From Xanthomonas albilineans (GTDB lineage: Bacteria; Pseudomonadota; Gammaproteobacteria; Xanthomonadales; Xanthomonadaceae), in NCBI RefSeq assembly GCF_002939705.1, contig NZ_MDCB01000011.1:1-64000 (forward strand): a stretch of DNA of 64,000 nucleotides, in the 5' to 3' direction. The notes beneath the pieces were generated by a model. It saw nothing but the letters and a program-made list of their open reading frames with translations. It did no database searches and was not told the DNA's origin. A program made the position numbers and the translations under genes. This document shows positions 62,312-64,000 of the stretch, one piece after another. Numbering within the stretch: the first letter of the stretch is position 1; each line of letters starts with the position of its first letter.

Positions 62312-63769
62312 TCAGGGAAGCGACAACAAGCCTTCCGCATCCACTGCACGCAACGGATACTCCCAGTCCCCCATCAGCGCCAGGTACAGCAGTTTCTCGA
62401 ACTCGGCCGCCACACGCCGCATCACCGCATCCGGATCGGGAATCAGCCGCGCATCGCCGATCAGGCCGAAATGCACGCGATGGTTGTAGCTCATGATCGA
62501 CACGCCAACGCCGATCGAGCCGGTCTGCGGCACCCAGAACATCATCTCGCGCACCCCACTCCCCGCCAGATACAGCGGTTGCTGTGGCCCCGGCACGTTG
62601 GTTGCCACCGTGGTCGCTTTGCGGCTGAACAAATCCAGCGCCGCCGACTGCAACGCCGCCGGCGCCATCCCCACCGCAGCCAACAACCCGAACACCACCA
62701 TCGCCTGACGCGACTGCTTGAGTTGTTGCATCGACGCGGCGACACACTGCAGCCGCCGCACCGGATTGGCTTCGCCCACCGGCAAATCCAGGAACACCAG
62801 ACCGAAGTGGTTACCGAGCTTGCGCGCGTGTTCAAGCGGACGCAGATTGACCGGCACCGTGGCGCGCAGGGTCACTCCCTCCAGGCGTTCGCCGCGTTCG
62901 AGCATGTAGTCGCGCAACGCACCGGCCATGGTCGCCATCAGCACATCGTTGACCGTGCAATCGCAAGCGCGGCCAACTGCCTTCACTTCGCTCAAGTCCA
63001 GCGGCGCGGCCCAGGCCACACGCTTGCTGACGCCTAGACGACCGCGCAGCAGCGTGGGCGGATCGTCGGACAACAGCAGCGCGTTGACCAGTTCGCGGCC
63101 GATCAGCCCGCCTTCGCGCGCCAGTATGGTCGGCAGGTTAGGATCCTGCGCCATTGCCCGACCTTTATCGAGCATGCGCCCGCCCAGCTTGAGATAACGA
63201 TCCATCGCACCGACCCGGCGCACCACCTCCTTGCCATCGTCTTTCAGCCAGGCGCGGCCAAGTTGTGCCGACGGCTCCGGCACGCGTTGCGTATCAGTCA
63301 GCGACAACAGCACCTGCACCAGAGCGATACCGTCGGCATAGCTGTGGTGGATACGCACCACCAAAGCCGAACCGCCCTCGTAGCGCTCGATCAAATGGAA
63401 TTGCCACAGCGGCTTGGTTTTGTCCAAGGACGTAGACGCCATCTGCCCGGCAAACCGCTCCAGCGCTTTCTTCTGCCCACGCCCAGGCAATGCCGACAGA
63501 CGCACGTGCCAATCCAAGTCGAAATCGTCGTCGCGTTGCCAATAGGCCCCGGTGGCGGCCTCCACCGGCTTTTGCAGAAAACGTGGAAACGCCAGGAAAC
63601 GTTTGCGCACCAATTGTTTGAGCCGCTCTAACGTCAATGGCTCGTCCAACATCAGCACGCCGGTGATCATCATCGGATTGGTCGGCCGGTCCATCCGCAA
63701 CCAGGCGGTATCCACGCGGGACATCGGTTCGCGCTGCGAATTACGGCGAGCTGATCTGCTGGCGGCCAT
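62312..63769 (-). CDS. Wax ester synthase/diacylglycerol acyltransferase (WS/DGAT) family protein
   Basis: A 485-residue acyltransferase of the WS/DGAT group. The catalytic HHxxxDG is present as RIHHSYADGIAL (about residue 140). Other family pieces are RVDTAWLRMDRPTNPM at the N-terminus, NDVLMATMAGALR, and the C-terminal ATNVPGPQQPLYLAG. Members esterify fatty alcohols or diacylglycerol with acyl-CoA to make storage lipid, but many bacterial copies have unknown acceptors. It is related in fold to NRPS condensation domains. The next gene on the same strand upstream is the photolyase. Confidence 0.9.
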   Translation of the reverse strand: MAASRSARRNSQREPMSRVDTAWLRMDRPTNPMMITGVLMLDEPLTLERLKQLVRKRFLAFPRFLQKPVEAATGAYWQRDDDFDLDWHVRLSALPGRGQKKALERFAGQMASTSLDKTKPLWQFHLIERYEGGSALVVRIHHSYADGIALVQVLLSLTDTQRVPEPSAQLGRAWLKDDGKEVVRRVGAMDRYLKLGGRMLDKGRAMAQDPNLPTILAREGGLIGRELVNALLLSDDPPTLLRGRLGVSKRVAWAAPLDLSEVKAVGRACDCTVNDVLMATMAGALRDYMLERGERLEGVTLRATVPVNLRPLEHARKLGNHFGLVFLDLPVGEANPVRRLQCVAASMQQLKQSRQAMVVFGLLAAVGMAPAALQSAALDLFSRKATTVATNVPGPQQPLYLAGSGVREMMFWVPQTGSIGVGVSIMSYNHRVHFGLIGDARLIPDPDAVMRRVAAEFEKLLYLALMGDWEYPLRAVDAEGLLSLP

Positions 63770-63853
63770 GCGGGCTCCTGTGCGGATCCGGAGTGAATCA
63801 TGGCCCGGCGAAGGGCGTCAATCGTGTCCGCGCTGTTCTCGCGCAGCGCGACT

Positions 63854-64000
63854 ACTCAGCCAGCGACGGTTTCACGGTACGCGGCCAGCGCGGCATCGCG
63901 GCCAGCGGCCAGATCGACGATCGGCTGACGCGGATAGTGCGGCGCGACACGCGCCAAACGCTGCGGCGCCAACCACGGCGCGAAACGATCGGGGACCGGC
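63854..64000 (-). CDS. phrB: DNA photolyase, C-terminal end (runs off the right edge)
   Basis: The last 48 codons of a minus-strand gene, reading DRFAPWLAPQRLARVAPHYP and then QPIVDLAAGRDAALAAYRE before the stop. The pattern YP-x-PIVD followed by R-x-x-ALAAY is the C-terminus of class I cyclobutane pyrimidine dimer photolyases, flavoenzymes that repair UV damage using blue light. Flavin-binding residues lie outside the window. The name rests on this short end only. Confidence 0.75.

Overview
The window is 64 kb of dense, GC-rich chromosome from a gammaproteobacterium of the family Xanthomonadaceae, almost certainly a Xanthomonas. The evidence is a XylA beginning [12 protein letters not shown], the LexA operator TTAGTAGTAATACTACTAA, the lexA-recA-recX-alaS-csrA-tRNA-Ser order, a carbohydrate TonB-dependent receptor next to xyloglucan enzymes, and a small NRPS. 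The species cannot be fixed from the sequence; an early-branching lineage (X. albilineans / sacchari / translucens type) is a guess. All replication, translation and metabolism genes look intact. I saw no IS element, prophage, integrase or CRISPR array.

Layout. (1) 1-9930, minus strand: carbohydrate scavenging. A TonB-dependent receptor, a CE20-like acetylesterase with an inserted beta domain, a GH31 alpha-xylosidase with a PA14 insert, xylulokinase and the start of xylose isomerase. Together they would import, deacetylate and de-xylosylate xyloglucan fragments and send xylose to the pentose phosphate pathway. (2) 10275-15109: a LysR regulator divergent from a tightly overlapping dgoA-dgoD-lactonase-dgoK operon (De Ley-Doudoroff galactonate pathway). 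(3) 15202-22070: fdxA, a BamC-like lipoprotein with dapA, gcvR, the peroxiredoxin bcp, a PIN-PhoH ATPase with a coupled lipoprotein, a DUF1275 membrane protein and thiD. (4) 22272-30053: tRNA-Arg(ACG), a DedA-rhodanese fusion, tRNA-Ser(GCT), csrA, alaS, recX, recA, lexA. (5) 30471-37647, minus strand: rlmE-ftsH, then folP-miaA-hfq-hflX-cinA. (6) 37714-44997: yhbY and an Mth938-domain gene on plus; surE-pcm-yqaA-nlpD on minus; an smr gene on plus; ftsB-ispD-ispF-truD on minus, continuing from eno. (7) 45000-49555: eno, kdsA, pyrG and a small exported protein on minus. (8) 49724-51613: parE on plus.

(9) 51614-58186 is the accessory part. A 1.2-kb non-coding, locally A/T-rich stretch leads into a one-module NRPS (condensation, adenylation, carrier, thioesterase). 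Its last 8 bases overlap a sterol-glucosyltransferase-like GT1 gene. The adenylation pocket I read by eye, DILELGMVWK, resembles glycine codes. An acyl or aryl donor supplied in trans, glycine loading, thioesterase release and glycosylation would give a small glycosylated N-acyl amino acid. This two-gene cassette is the best candidate for an under-described system here. An S10 serine carboxypeptidase follows it.

(10) 58376-64000: the S10 peptidase, a membrane diguanylate cyclase without the inhibitory I-site, an OmpA-family lipoprotein, a WS/DGAT acyltransferase and the end of a photolyase gene.

Most start sites were moved inward from the longest reading frame to match ribosome binding sites, signal peptides, family N-termini or ATGA overlaps. 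Each change is noted in the entry.
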